Below, in pieces: positions 11,578 to 22,839 of a DNA stretch of 64,000 nucleotides. The DNA is from Lucinisca nassula. Taxonomy: Eukaryota; Mollusca; Bivalvia; Lucinida; Lucinidae. Below the pieces are notes generated by a model that did not search any database, was not told the origin of the DNA, and worked only from the letters and a program-made list of their open reading frames with translations. Within the stretch, counting starts at the first letter, position 1. The number at the start of each line of letters is the position of its first letter. The stretch covers positions 198,851,644-198,915,643 of the forward strand of contig OY757011.1 in the NCBI GenBank assembly GCA_963580285.1. Direction: 5' to 3'. A program made the translations under genes and the position numbers.

Positions 11578-11829
11578 TATATTTTCCTCCAATTTCGGTT
11601 CTTTGAGTGTTGGGTGGAGGAAAATTACATTAAGAGAAGTTGCTTCTAGCAGACTGAGGTTATATATACAGAACCGCCATCGGGGAATGATTGTGGGTGC
11701 TGAAGAGAGGTGGCTGCTAATCAAAGTGACAGGTAGAGAAGGTTGTACCATAGCATCCGAAAGTGAATTTCTTCGCAGCAGTATCAATTCAAATCCAATA
11801 GCATGCCACACTCAAACTATGTGATGTTT

Positions 11830-12290
11830 TCCTTTAAAGGTATAAAATAGCATTTGTTGCTATGAAAACATGTATTTGTCTTATTTCTCCTTTAAACATA
11901 GATTGCTGATACTCGTTAAAATCGCATGAATCAGATGCGGTCTTGACGGGTATCCACAATCTATGTTTTTGATCAAGAAGTATAAAGAAAATAATGAACA
12001 CCCATGTTAACCCCAGTTTTTTCACCATAAAATGGGGCTTACAGGGATTTTCATTTCCTGACTTGTTAATGTGATGGCACTGATAGAAATATACATGTAT
12101 TTTCCTTTTCAAAAAAGTTTCTTAGCCCCACTTTAACAAGTTGAAATAATCAACTCCTTAGAAAACCTCACTTTGAACACAAAAGTGGGGTTTGCAAAGA
12201 TAAACTTAATTAGTCTTAGTTTTTTTAAAAGTGATAGACCGACGCTAGTCATCAGACGAGTAATCACCGTCTACGTTCAGTCTATATTAT
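11830..12290. repeat. Degenerate hairpin MITE pieces (intron 2)
   Basis: A diverged central palindrome near 11905-11965 and repeated AAAATGGGGCTTACAG/AAAAGTGGGGTTTGC arm blocks. Ends cannot be fixed. Confidence 0.5.
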
Positions 12291-12420
12291 TAGAAAAGTA
12301 TACGTTTTGACAAACATTCTAGGGCCACGAGTGGTAGCACTATATTGCATGGATTTGTAAGGCTGGTGTGAAAATCATTGTACTTTTTGATGACATACCC
12401 ATATCCCGTTTTGTTTTCAG

Positions 12421-12966
12421 GAACAAATCAAGACACGTTTGACATTATGTTGAATGGAGAAGAAATAGGTTTCGGAGAAATAGACGTTCTTGACAAGAAA
12501 CTAACTGCCAACACAGAAAGTGTATGTGACCTCCCTCCCCCACCAGCGAGACACAGTGCCTTCTCATCATCAGCAAAATCGGTGTCGTATTATTGCAATG
12601 AAGACGATGAAACTTATGACTACCCACCACAGAGACGATATGATATTCCATCGTCTTATTCTGCATCATCTGAAAGCTCGTCAATCATTAGTGGCGCATC
12701 AGATCTATTTCCAAAAGCATTTAAAGACTCTGAAGAGACCCGTAGTATTCCGCGTGAGGCGCCACAGTCATGCGCAAAGCCATCTTCGAAATTGGAACAA
12801 ATCAGAAAACTGCTTGAAGACGAGACAGATCCTGTGAGTGTTTTATGTGCGTGCTTGAATATACCAAACAGTGTGAGCGCGCTTGATAGCAAGTTGACGT
12901 CCATGATACAGCCCACGGAACGTTTGAAAGAAGTTGCGTTTCCACCAATGGTGCATGGAAAGATAG
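12421..12966 (+). CDS. PIK3AP1-like: Gene 1 exon 3: end of IPT-like part, Tyr/Pro/Ser linker and helical DBB part (codons 223-404)
   Basis: The acceptor is TTGTTTTCAG and the donor GTATAT, phase 1 to 1. Residues 228-247 (TFDIMLNGEEIGFGEIDVLD) finish the IPT-like beta domain. Residues about 250-345 are a low-complexity linker with DLPPPPARH at 259-267 and two YDxP motifs (YDYP 288-291, YDIP 296-299), which resemble SH2-binding sites of the Crk/Nck type. Residues from about 346 (KLEQIRKLLEDETDPVSVLC) match the helical part of the DBB domain. In vertebrate BCAP the beta and helical parts are nearly contiguous, so the linker looks like an insertion. The reading frame stays open past the donor to 13064, but that tail is intronic. 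Confidence 0.88.
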
Positions 12967-13064
12967 GTATATATCTTATTACATTGGATTTTGTTTCAAC
13001 TAATGATTACGATGATCTCTTTTATGACAGCAGATATAACATTCCTATTCTTTCTCTTAAATAG

Positions 13065-13214
13065 AGAATCTTGTGTAGTCGTGTATTATTGAACATATTA
13101 AATTAAACGGGTTGAGAAAAGGGATAAAATGCGAGGCTCCGCCGAGCATTTTATCCCTTTTCCTCAACGAGTTTAATAAATTCAATAATGCATGAGCACG
13201 AATGCAAGATTCTG
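13065..13214. mobile_element. 150-bp palindromic MITE (intron 3)
   Basis: Ends AGAATCTTG and GCAAGATTCT; inner arms AGGGATAAAATGC/GCATTTTATCCCTT around a GCTCCGCCGAGC loop region. Confidence 0.7.
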
Positions 13215-13678
13215 TTTATCATATGACATTTAGAACACATATTATTCACGATTTTTGTACAAAAATATCACTATTCTGGCAGCGATGTCGTTAATGACGT
13301 CGTACGTGCATCGTTACGTGACGTATCTAATTTGCATATTTAATCCACTAGTGGATTGCAGAATTTATTACATGTCGTTATTACACTCTCAGACGCGACG
13401 TCATATGATAAATATTTATATCAAGAATGTAGGTGCTCGTTAGAATCACCTCGACGAAGCGATTTTAACGAGCATCCGCGAACAATATCAGTTTCCTTTC
13501 ACGTATTAATACTTTTAAATATAGACTGTGATGCTCAGTGAGATGGTTCCAACGGTTACCCACAATGTATGCCGCTTTAAATAAATTGCGAGTTCATGAG
13601 AACCCTTCACCTTTTAAACAAAAGTAAGGAAATTGATTAATACCTTTGTAAATCACAGACTTTCTCCTTCGGTACATA

Positions 13679-13879
13679 TTAACCCTTTATGTACCACCTT
13701 ATAAATAGCAGTAGTCCATTCCAACAGGTGTGTTTTCTTCAAAATTTATTTGGAGAAATGGCTAACTTTTAGCAAACAGTGGAGGCCCTGATCAGACGCC
13801 GCGTTCTGCGGCGTCTGATCTGGGCCTGCACTGTTTTCCAAGGTACCCCTTAAGGGGTTTCTGGAACTTAATTGGTTAA
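13679..13879. mobile_element. TTAA-flanked MITE, family P2 (intron 3)
   Basis: Opposite orientation: TTAACCCTTTATGTACC to GGTTAA, core hairpin near 13785-13830. Confidence 0.75.
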
Positions 13880-13897
13880 GCGCGATGCACCGGTTTT

Positions 13898-14733
13898 TAT
13901 GCCCCCGCCATTCGAAGAATGGTGGAAAGGGCATATAGCGTTGCCCCTACCCGTCCGTCCGTCCGTCCGTCCGTCCGTTCGTCCGTCCGTCCGCCCGTCC
14001 GTCCGTGCGTCCGAAACTTAAACGCAGTCAATAACTTCCTTATTTCTTGATGGATTTTAAAATTACTCGGCAGAAATGTTAACCATCATGAGACGACGTG
14101 TCACGTGCAAAACCCAGGTCCTTACCTCCAAGGTCAAGGTCATACTTAGAGGTCAAAGGTAAAAAAAAGGTCCGAAACTTAAACGCAGTCAATAACTTTC
14201 TTATTTCTGGATGGATTTTGAAATTACTTTGTAGAAATGTTATCCATCATGAGTCGATGTGTCACATGCAAAACCCAGGTCCGTACCTCCAAGGTCAAGG
14301 TCAAACTTGGAGGTCAAAGGTCAAAAAAAGGGTCCGAAACTTAAACACAGACAATAACTTTCTTATTTCTGGATGGATTTTGAAATTACTTTGTAGAAAT
14401 GTTAACCATCATGAGTCGATGTGTCACATGCAAAATCCAGGTCCGTACCTCCAAGGTCAAGGTCATACTTGGAGATCAAAGGTCAAAAAAGGGTCCGAAA
14501 CTTAAACGCAGCCAATAACTTACTTATTTTTGGATGGATTTTGAAATTATTTTGATGAAATGTTAACCATCATGAGACAATGTCACATGCAAACCCAGAT
14601 CCGTACCTCCAAGGTCATACTTAGAGGTCAAATGGCATAAAAAGGGTCTAAAACTTAAACACTGTCAATAACTTTCTATGGATGAATACGAACATAGACA
14701 TATTTTCGGGCGGGGGCATCCGTGTCCTATGGA
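13898..14733. mobile_element. Minisatellite-bearing element, 163-bp period (intron 3)
   Basis: Left end TGCCCCCGCCATTCGAAG followed by (CCGT)n at about 13949-14008, then four to five units starting CCGAAACTTAAACGCAG at 14010, 14171, 14333, 14496 and 14650, and a right end CGGGCGGGGGCAT that mirrors the left. An open frame across the units is fortuitous. Confidence 0.8.
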
Positions 14734-14788
14734 CGCATTTCTAGTCTTTCTTTTTTATATCAATAACAACAGTTCTTTTGTGTTGCAG

Positions 14789-15001
14789 AAGAAAGTGGTG
14801 GCCAATGGCCAACATTGGTTCACTTTGGCGCTGAGTTCAACCTCTTCAAATTCTGTGATAGTTTATTAAGCTCCCCTTTAATGCATAGCGCTTGTCGAAC
14901 TAAAAATAGCGAAGGTCAGTTTCCTCACGATGTCGCTTCAGCAGCAGGACATACAGAACTCTCAAAAGCTTTAAAGGCATTCTGCACTCAGATCTCTCAA
15001 G
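14789..15001 (+). CDS. PIK3AP1-like: Gene 1 exon 4: ankyrin-like repeats (codons 405-475)
   Basis: The exon starts after TGTTGCAG and ends before GTAATT, phase 1 to 1. It encodes WPTLVHFGAEFNL (411-423) and GHTELSKALKAF, which correspond to the TLLHFAA and helix positions of the ankyrin repeats that follow the DBB domain in BCAP and BANK1. This exon and exon 3 are the strongest evidence for the family assignment. Ankyrin-like segments of this family are thought to be protein-interaction surfaces. Confidence 0.9.
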
Positions 15002-15338
15002 GTAATTTTTCAGGTTTCTTTTTCATCATATCTGTCTTGTCGCGAGAAAACGTGTATTTGGATTTTCGGTGGTTAAGCACGACACAGACCGCCCTGCTTA
15101 GCCCCATACATAGCAAGTATCTTGAAGTTTTAGACATAGGAATAAGATATATTGTACTCTATGAGTAGTGAACAATAAGGTGTTTCTTTCCCTTTGGTGG
15201 CTCTGATGGGAGCTATGGGTTGATTGTATCGATTCCTTATCATTGCCTCCACTTCTATTTTGATCAGGCTGCGTGGATGCACATTTATTGTTTGCAAAAC
15301 GAAAAAAGCAGGTTCTACCATGTGGAAACATGGCTTAC

Positions 15339-15622
15339 CATTACGAAAACACGCCTATATAATTTTGACCCCCTTGAACCCCACTTTTATATAGTAAAAG
15401 TGGGGTTTCAGGGGGTATACCTTATTTTTTTTTTTATTTCTGCTCTAAAATATACATTATGGGTACTCGTTAGAACGGCCTCGATGAGGCGGTTCTTACG
15501 AGTGCCCACAATCTATATTTTGAGCAGAAATAAGAAAAATATCTCAATTTTTCATCATAAAATTTTCATTTTTTTCGGCGATAAAGGTGGCAATGTATTT
15601 GCATAGGCGTGTTTGCGTGATG
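15339..15622. mobile_element. Hairpin MITE (type A; intron 4)
   Basis: Ends CATTACGAAAACACGCC and GGCGTGTTTGCGTGATG, central palindrome near 15465-15510. Confidence 0.8.
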
Positions 15623-15752
15623 CGTAGTAAGCTAGGTGATACCAGTATATCTGTGAAAGCAAAAGCAGTATAAATATCGTCATTGCATATTGACTGGCGC
15701 GTAGTTCTTAACAACCGTATTGGCAATAAAATTCTTTTTTACTACACGAAAA

Positions 15753-15920
15753 CCCTTACGTTGGCAGACCCAAATCCAATGGCTTCTTAATCTGATCATA
15801 ATCTACACTGTTTGTCATTCAGTTAATGAATTTGAGCAAAATATAATGTAGTGTAATCTGATTGGCTGATATTCAGGAATGAGCTTGGCTTATTAAATTA
15901 TTCAACAGGATAAGGATTAA
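15753..15920. repeat. TTAA-type MITE, family P3, decayed (intron 4)
   Basis: Shares the CTACACTGTTTGTCATTCAG and GATTGGCTGATATTCAGG blocks with the 52343 copy and ends AACAGGATAAGGATTAA. Confidence 0.55.
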
Positions 15921-16192
15921 AGTTGTTAAAAGATAAACAGAATGAAACACACCGCAGGCTCTTTTAATAAATTGTATATGAAATAACCTATCGTGTAACA
16001 TCGTTTACGTGTTTTATGAATAGAATCGTCCATGACAAGAAAATATTTAATAAAACCACTGTGTTGAATTTCTTTCATCAGTTACAATGAAGCTATTTTA
16101 TGCATTTACTTATCATGAACTGTTGTTTTCATTATGGAAATTATCATAAAACTGCTCAGCAAAACTGAAACTATTGTTTGTTTTTCTTTTAG

Positions 16193-16330
16193 GACAATCA
16201 GGCTCACACGACAGCGGTTTCTCTCAGTGTGTTCGACTATCGAATGTCTCAGTCAGTGACAGTACGCTATCCCCACCACCCCGCCAATCCCTCCCCTCTT
16301 CTGTGGACAGCGAGTATATGCGAATGAGAG
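16193..16330 (+). CDS. PIK3AP1-like: Gene 1 exon 5: Ser-rich segment with YMRM PI3-kinase docking motif (codons 476-521)
   Basis: The acceptor has a long T tract ending in TTTTAG; the donor is GTACGA; phase 1 to 1. The segment is rich in Ser and Pro (LSPPPRQSLPSS). Near its end is SEYMRMR, with Y517-M520 fitting the YxxM consensus bound by the SH2 domains of PI3-kinase p85. Vertebrate PIK3AP1 uses several such motifs for its main known job, so this supports conserved PI3-kinase coupling. Confidence 0.85.
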
Positions 16331-16358
16331 GTACGAGCTTACGCGTAGGAAAGTCTGT

Positions 16359-16572
16359 TTAACCCATATATGACAATGGAATCTTCCACCAAATACGTTT
16401 GAAATAGTCGTCTTGCAAGTATGGGGATGCCAGGTTGATTTTTGTATGCGGTAAATTTTGCAATAATTAAACAATGTAGACTCAGATCGAACGCAGCGTT
16501 GTGGGGCGTCTGATCTGGGTCTACACTGATTGCCAATGTCCCCAAATAATGGACGCTAGGCATATGTGTTAA
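16359..16572. mobile_element. TTAA-flanked MITE, family P1, 28 nt after exon 5
   Basis: TTAACCCATATATGAC at the left; right end GGCATATGTGTTAA; same hairpin core with mismatches. Confidence 0.75.
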
Positions 16573-16659
16573 AATTTACGACTCTATATTCTGCGATATA
16601 CTGTCGAAAAAACCCGACGACATTTGGTTAAACGAAGCTGACAGATCTTTTAGGATAAT

Positions 16660-16900
16660 GAATATGTTTTTCACTAACACAAAAATACATTAAAATGGGG
16701 ATAGCTACGTTAAAAATTGTCTTGTGAGCACAGGCCCGTGTAATAAACATTCCCTCTAAACCCCAGTTGATATAGAGAAAATTTGGTTTATGAGAGTGTT
16801 CAAACATTACCTCATTTGAGCTCAAAAATAGATTGCTGGTACTTTTTTTAACAGCCTAAATGAGGCGGTTCTAACCAGTACCACACTCTATATTTGGACT
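16660..16900. repeat. Diverged hairpin MITE piece (intron 5)
   Basis: Left arm with GAGCACAGGCCCGTG, AACCCCAGTTGATATAGAG and a partial central palindrome near 16845-16885. Confidence 0.5.
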
Positions 16901-16940
16901 TGAATTGGGCCACGTCAAGCGATTTTGGTACTTATCGCCT

Positions 16941-17010
16941 ATGCGAGCAGCGAAGGTTCAGGCGAGCCTGCGCATCCGCGCAGTCTCGCCTGAACCTTCG
17001 CTGCTCGCTC
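16941..17010. repeat. GC-rich palindrome (intron 5)
   Basis: GCGAGCAGCGAAGGTTCAGG and its reverse complement face each other across GCGCATCCGCGC, a strong hairpin in DNA or RNA. Confidence 0.75.
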
Positions 17011-17239
17011 ATACAAGCAGTGAATCAAGAGGAACCTTCAGACAGAAAACCATTTCCCTGGCCCCTCTGAATGGCTGGGCATGCGCAGTTAAAACTTGTC
17101 ATGACGGAATGCTCGAAGACCCAAATGCGCTTGGCGGGGCTCAATTAGAAAATAACAAACATTTTCATCTGAAAAATGTCAGTTCAAGAGATAAGAAAAA
17201 TGCCAGTTTGCACACGGGTGTGTTGTCGTCATGCGGGGG

Positions 17240-17760
17240 AGGTAAACCGTCGCTTTTACGGTCGTAACTTGCATTTTACGGCCCCGGCCTTAAAACATCC
17301 GATATACCTCCACACATGACACAAATCGACACATCTTCTGTCGAGGAATTTCTCTTAAAATATATAGTTTGGCCTTTTTGTCAATAAATGTCCGTTCTTA
17401 AAGGAAAGATTCCGTACAAGCGTCACACTATAGCGAAGAGCAAGGGACCACGATACCAACGCCATTCACTGCTATCGTTTGATACTCTTACACCTCCAGC
17501 CACGACAACATGGAGAATGATGCAAATATATGAACAATGCTCCATAAGTTAAACACCGAGAGGACCGTTTCTTTACTAAGAAAAAAACAACATTTTTTGC
17601 ATAAATATGTGTAAGTAATGTATCCATTAATATAAACTGCGCTTCATTTAGATGGAAAGATGCAACAAACTCGATTTAGTCCATTTCTACATCAAGCGTC
17701 TAGCTACGGTTTCGTCTTCTAAAAGCTAAGCCGCGTCTTCCAGAATACATCTATCCTTTA
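17240..17760. other. Intron 5, nothing recognised
   Basis: Unique-looking sequence; no ORF or repeat. Confidence 0.4.
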
Positions 17761-17783
17761 TCGTTATATGATTTCATTTGTAG

Positions 17784-17930
17784 GTCACTTGGACGAGCCA
17801 GAAATGTTTTTGGAGATTCCACCTTGCCGCCCACCTCCCCCGTCCCATACTACAGATGGTGAGAAAACACCAACCGCAACAATTGCAGATATTTTCCAAG
17901 GAACTGTTTTCTCTCGACAGTCAGCATTTG
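17784..17930 (+). CDS. PIK3AP1-like: Gene 1 exon 6: proline-rich segment (codons 522-570)
   Basis: The acceptor is TCATTTGTAG and the donor GTAAGC, phase 1 to 1. It encodes an acidic start (LDEPEMFLEIPP) and a polyproline patch (CRPPPPSH) that could bind SH3 domains. A second, weaker in-phase donor (GTGAGA near 17859) would remove the last 24 codons, so two isoforms are possible. The longer form is preferred because its donor is a better match. Confidence 0.8.
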
Positions 17931-18009
17931 GTAAGCCACATTTCAAATTGGTCCAGCAATGGATCAACGGTAGTGATGCTTGAGATAGATTGTTGTTGGA
18001 GCAGTATAA

Positions 18010-18265
18010 GTTATGTCAAGCCAGTCAGGTTACCTAACCAGACTCACTGGGCATGTTTATACATAAGCGGTTAACCAGTACAGTGCATATTCTTTTGCCA
18101 TTAATTGACAACTTCCCTATTTAATCAGCCGAAGTGAGAGAATGGCAGTAGAAAAGATTTTTAGACCAAACGCCATTAAAAAAATGTTGCTGACACCTGC
18201 AGGTATCGAATCCGCGACCTGATCATAAGCATGCCTCACCCGACTGTGCTACGGAGGTCGGCTGA
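18010..18265 (-). mobile_element. SINE S3, second copy (intron 6)
   Basis: Diverged copy of the element at 8016. It shares ATACGTAAGCGGTTAACCA-like and GAGAGAATG blocks and the tRNA-like head, with a weakened B box. Confidence 0.65.
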
Positions 18266-18984
18266 TAGATGGAAGACGGTAGCATTACCGCAACACACTG
18301 ATGTTTTTGAGCAAAAGTAAGGAAAAATATATACCCCGCAAAACTTCACCTTTCTCTATTTATACTGGGGTTTAAAAGGATATTGATTTTACGGACTAGT
18401 TGACGCGATGTGTACCCAATTGATCAAAGCAGCGTTAGCTTAACACACAAGCTGACCAATGGCTTCATTAGCTTTGGAGAAATATTTGGGTTTGCAGATA
18501 AACACATAAGGTCTTTTAAAGGGGAATGGAAACATTTAGGAAACGAACTCATGAAAAAAGTATTTGTATCGCCACTGGAATTGGGGTCTTCTCTCAAAGG
18601 AAATCGTTCGCTCCTGGGGGAAACCCCCTTTTCAGTGGGTCTGTGTTTATAGAAAAGAGAACATGATTCTACCTTTGAATAAATGCGCCTAAATATCTGT
18701 CATTCACAGTGCTTAAAACGTTTGTACAGTTCAAAGTTAAAATGAAAAAAAAAAAAGAAAAGAAAACTGTAGGCAAAATAAAAAACTTTACTCAATGTTC
18801 AATCAATGCTGACACCAACATTTTCAGAGTTGTTTCAGCGTTTACGTATCTTTAAGTACCTGCTGGGACCATGCACATTTGCTGCCATTTTAATGAAGAG
18901 CAACAGCAGTCAGAACTTCGTCTTTGTTTTGGTCCAATATAAAGGATCTGTATTCAAATTCGGGTAATTGTGTGTTTAGTTTAT

Positions 18985-19235
18985 TCTAATTTATTTAAGT
19001 TTGATTCCGATGAAAGCTCCAAGCTAATTGTCTCACACTCGAACACTCATTCCGGATGTTATCACGCGCGCTAGAGGGGGAGGCAATGGCTTTTACACCA
19101 CTGGTACCCATTTACACCTAGGTCGAGTGGGGTGTTGTCATAACGTCTTGCCAAAGGGCACAACTCGCCTCCGGCTTCGAACTCACAACCTTTCGATCAT
19201 AAGTCAAACGCGCTAACCACTGAACTACAGAGTAT
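18985..19235 (-). mobile_element. tRNA-derived SINE (family S4; intron 6)
   Basis: The minus-strand tRNA-like head GTGGTTAGCGCGTTTGACTT is followed by a body with GTAAATGGGTACCAGTGGTG and a GCGCGCGTGATAACATC block, shared with copies at 29708 and 46196. Confidence 0.7.
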
Positions 19236-19384
19236 GTTTGAAAGATACTAGTCCACGGCCTCATAGATGGTTACTCAGTCATCACTGAAAATCGCGATTA
19301 ACTCAAACTTTAAGCAAGTAGTCGGGTTGTAAAACTAAATATCCCGTTTTATTTATTTACTATTCTATTTTGTTCTTCACATAG

Positions 19385-19500
19385 ATGGACATGGAGTTTT
19401 CGGTCTTGACAACCTTGGAGAAAAATCAGACAGTTCATCAAATGAAAGCAAGGGCACCGTAAAAGGCGATGACAGCAATTCAGAAGAGCCGCATTTCCAA
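19385..19500 (+). CDS. PIK3AP1-like: Gene 1 exon 7: acidic Ser-rich segment (codons 571-609)
   Basis: The acceptor is TTCTTCACATAG. The exon enters in phase 1 and leaves in phase 0 before GTTAGT. It encodes HGVFGLDNLGEKSDSSSNES and an acidic end, with no known domain, typical of the disordered C-terminal half of these adaptors. The GTTAGT donor is acceptable but not strong. The match of exit phase to exon 8 supports it. Confidence 0.75.
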
Positions 19501-20179
19501 GTTAGTAACGTTTTATCTCGGATATATATTTCTTTGCTTTAGAAATTGGATTTCTGGTGAAACATAATAATCACTAAGAACAGCAAGAAGCAAATTGTAT
19601 TGCTTACCTGTCATGCCTGTTAAGCCCCCGCCCCTCCAGAAAAATACTTTTCACTGACCGTTACATGGCGATTCATCTGTCGTGGTGTATATATATTTTA
19701 GTTCGTCTTTGAATGTCGGTGTCGATTTGGGAAAGTAGCGGTCCTTTTTGGCTTTCTGCTATTGATATTTCCACTAGGGTCTAATTATTTCAGGTTTGTG
19801 TTTCTTTCGCTTTGGTGTGTGTATCTGATGGGAGGTGCGGGTTAATTTATCGATTCCTGATCATTGACTTCGCTTCTATTCTCTATATAAGGTCGGCAAT
19901 CCCCTTGACATGTCCAGTATTCATTTCGGCTGTTGGCATTTCAAGAAGCAAAGCAAGCAATTCTATCACTGCAGGCCAAATAGAGACACTTTGCTCAAAG
20001 AAATATTGTTTCAATTAAACTAAATAGTTTTTTTTTGTAATCAAATTATAAGGTAAAGTTGTGTGAAGTTTAAAAAATATCGTATGTTGAAACCCGCTTG
20101 ATTTCAGTATATTCAAAACTTCATTTGAAATTTTATAGAGCAAAACATGTTGATACCAGAATTTTCGTAAAAATAGAAG

Positions 20180-20475
20180 TTAAGGCAATGATCAGGACTC
20201 GATGCAATTAACCCACAGCTCACATCAGAGACACCAAAGGATAAAAAACAAGAACATGAAACAACAGACCCTAATGGAAACATCAACAGCGGAAAGTCAA
20301 AAGGGCAGTTACTTTCCCACAATATGGCCAATTTGCTATCCATAACAAAACAATATAAGCGATACAAACACCCAAAGACAAGCTATAACAAAATAAATTG
20401 CGACAGAAGAACCGCCCTGGAAAGGCCAGCGAAACGAATTCCCCTGGGGTGTGGGGTTCAGCTGCTTAAATCGTA
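20180..20475 (-). repeat. Dispersed repeat R1
   Basis: Contains GCAATGATCAGGA, AGAGACACCAAAGGA, GCGGAAAGTCAAAAGG and CGACAGAAGAACCGCC in order. Other copies: about 19795-19885, 20835-21105, 22280-22600, 23905-24133, 56650-57059 with 57370-57470, 62285-62400; short pieces near 15176, 39480, 43084 and 63270. Confidence 0.7.
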
Positions 20476-20834
20476 TTTACATGGCCACAATCCTCGCCCT
20501 TACTTCCGTCGCGTTTTAGACAAATTATTTGTTCAGTCCGCATGAAGGCCTCCTAAATCATCAGTGCATCTACGTGAATACAAAAAATTCAACAACCACA
20601 GAGAGGAAACAACGGTGAGGAATCGACAGCAAGAAAACACTAAAATGCTGGAGCAAAAGAAAACCAACAATTAGACTCCAAGCCTTTTCACAGTATCTAG
20701 CATGATTTTTAATGGCGGTTAAACACGATGTAACTAATTTAGAAAGTTCGGTTGTCGTACACGAACTAGAATTGGAGATAAAATTAGCTTTATATCGATT
20801 TTCGTGAAGCATCGGTAACCAGGATAATCTAGGC

Positions 20835-21105
20835 AAATAGAAGTGAAGGCAATGACCAGGAATCGATACACTTAACCCACAGCTCCCACCAGAGACACCA
20901 AAGGGAAAGAAATACAAACATTAAATAACTAGACCCTAATGAAAACATCAATAGCGGAAAGCCAAAAGGACAGTTAATTTAAATTAAAACAAAATGGCCA
21001 ATTGGCTATCCAAACCAAAAGATTAGCGATGCATACGCTCACAGACAAGCCATAACAAAATAAACCGCGACAGAAGAACCGCCTTGGAACGGTTAGTGAA
21101 ACGAA
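20835..21105 (-). repeat. Dispersed repeat R1
   Basis: Same order of blocks as 20180-20475; the two copies are in the same orientation about 650 bp apart. Confidence 0.65.
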
Positions 21106-21625
21106 TTTAATCCGGGCTTGTTCTTTAGTTATAGTTACATTGAAACTTTGTATGCGTTGCAGATGTTCTTCAACAATAGTAGTTTCTTCTTTAGGGCCCA
21201 GAACGTAGGTCTTAGTACCACCAAGTTAGTACTGACGAAGTGCAGCCGAAAAGTTTGCAGCCTTGTCAGCTGGAACCAAAACATACTTATTGTGGAATTC
21301 TTTGATACTTTGCTTGAGGTGCCTAAATGAAACTTTTGATTAGGAGCTACAAGATGCGTTTTATTTGAGAAAAACGATATATGTCGATCAACAATTTTTA
21401 AAATGCAAAGTTTCCAGTTATTTAAGGCTGTTGACTCAACATACCCCCTCTTACACCAGCGCTTACAGAATCCATATAAGGAATTTGCGATAACTTGTCG
21501 ACATTTAGAAAAATCAATATTCGAAGGAATATATATTTAGGTTCCCTTGTGATGATAGCTCCAGTTCTATATTATATGAGATACTTTTAAAGTTGCCGTT
21601 GCCAGTAGGTACATGAACATCAGCT

Positions 21626-21908
21626 CATTACGGAAACGCATTCGTGTGATAATGTACTTTTTTCAAACCTAAAAAGGCAATTTTCTGATGAAAATTTGTG
21701 ATATTTTTCTTATTTATACTCCAAACATAGCTTTTGGGTGCTCGTTAAACCCGCCACATTGAGGCAGTTCTAACGAGTCCCAAAACCTATGTCTTGAAGC
21801 AGTAATAAGAAAAATAATGTTTACTCCAGTAAACCCTATTTTTCTCTTTATAAAGTGGGGGTTAGCAACTTAGTGGGGTCTTAATTTCAGGGACTTGTTT
21901 ACATGATG
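21626..21908. mobile_element. Hairpin MITE (type B; intron 7)
   Basis: Ends CATTACGGAAACGCATTCG and GTTTACATGATG; central palindrome near 21740-21785 with mismatches. Confidence 0.75.
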
Positions 21909-22279
21909 TGGTTAGACAAATTTGATTATTTACTGTCTCAGGATTCAAGAATTATGAAATGGAAAACATCATAAGCGCAGAGCCAAAAGGATTGTCACTT
22001 TCCCACAAAATGCTCAAACGGGTATCCAAAATAAAAAGATGTAACCAATACATTCACACAAAGACAAACTTGGTCGGGCCCCTCGGAGTCTAACTGTTAG
22101 TTTTCTTTTGCTCCAGCAATTCTGTTGTTGTATGCTGTCGAGTCCTCAACCTTGTTTCATCTCTTTAGTTTTTTTATTTGTATGTTCTCGGAGATGTTAC
22201 ACTGATGAGTTAGGAAGCCTTCATGCGGACTAAATAAAATTAGAGTTTACCGCGACAGAGGTAAGGGCGAGGATTATGG

Positions 22280-22600
22280 CCAAGTAAAATCGATTTAAGC
22301 CCCCCCCCCCCAGGTGAATTCTTTCCGCTGTCCGTTCCAAGGCGGTTCTTCTGTTGCAGTTTATTTATATTGTTGTTTGTTACTTACTGTGAGTATCACT
22401 TGTGTCTTTTTAATTTTTGATGGCCATTTGGCCATTTTGTGGGAAAGTAACTGTCCTCATGGCCATCCTTTGTTTAGGTTTCCATTATGGTCTGGTCGCT
22501 TCATGTTTGTGTTTCTTTCCCTTTGGTGTCTTTGATGGGCGGATTATGTTAATTGTACCGATTCCGGATCTTTGTTTTACTTCTACTTTTCATTTAACAA
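22280..22600 (+). repeat. Dispersed repeat R1, inverted relative to 20180
   Basis: Includes a C10 run at about 22301-22310, GGCGGTTCTTCTGTTGC and TTTGGTGTCTTTGATGGGC. Confidence 0.65.
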
Positions 22601-22839
22601 GTATAAACAGCTACATGGGGGTGGGCGTGGGGGCTGAGGCCAATACGTCCCTGCTAACATCTTCAGTTAGGTACTCAACTCGTCGCCTTTCTTTATTTGC
22701 GCCTTGTAAGGATGCAGGCTTGCATTGCCTTGATACACCCAAAACAAATAATATAGGGGATGGAACAACAATTTATAAAGCTGGACTGTCGTTCGTAGTC
22801 GAAAAACGAGTTTTACTTGGATAATTTGGTCTTTTGGCA

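Noticed and set aside
12520..12916. ORFs in other frames over exon 3
   Set aside because: Shadows of the phase-consistent exon.
14098..14505. 135-codon ORF on the + strand
   Set aside because: It runs through 163-bp tandem repeats and repeats its own sequence; the 3n-like unit spacing explains the open frame.
13898..14733. CRISPR-like array
   Set aside because: Units are contiguous 163-bp tandem repeats without short spacers, in a eukaryotic intron.
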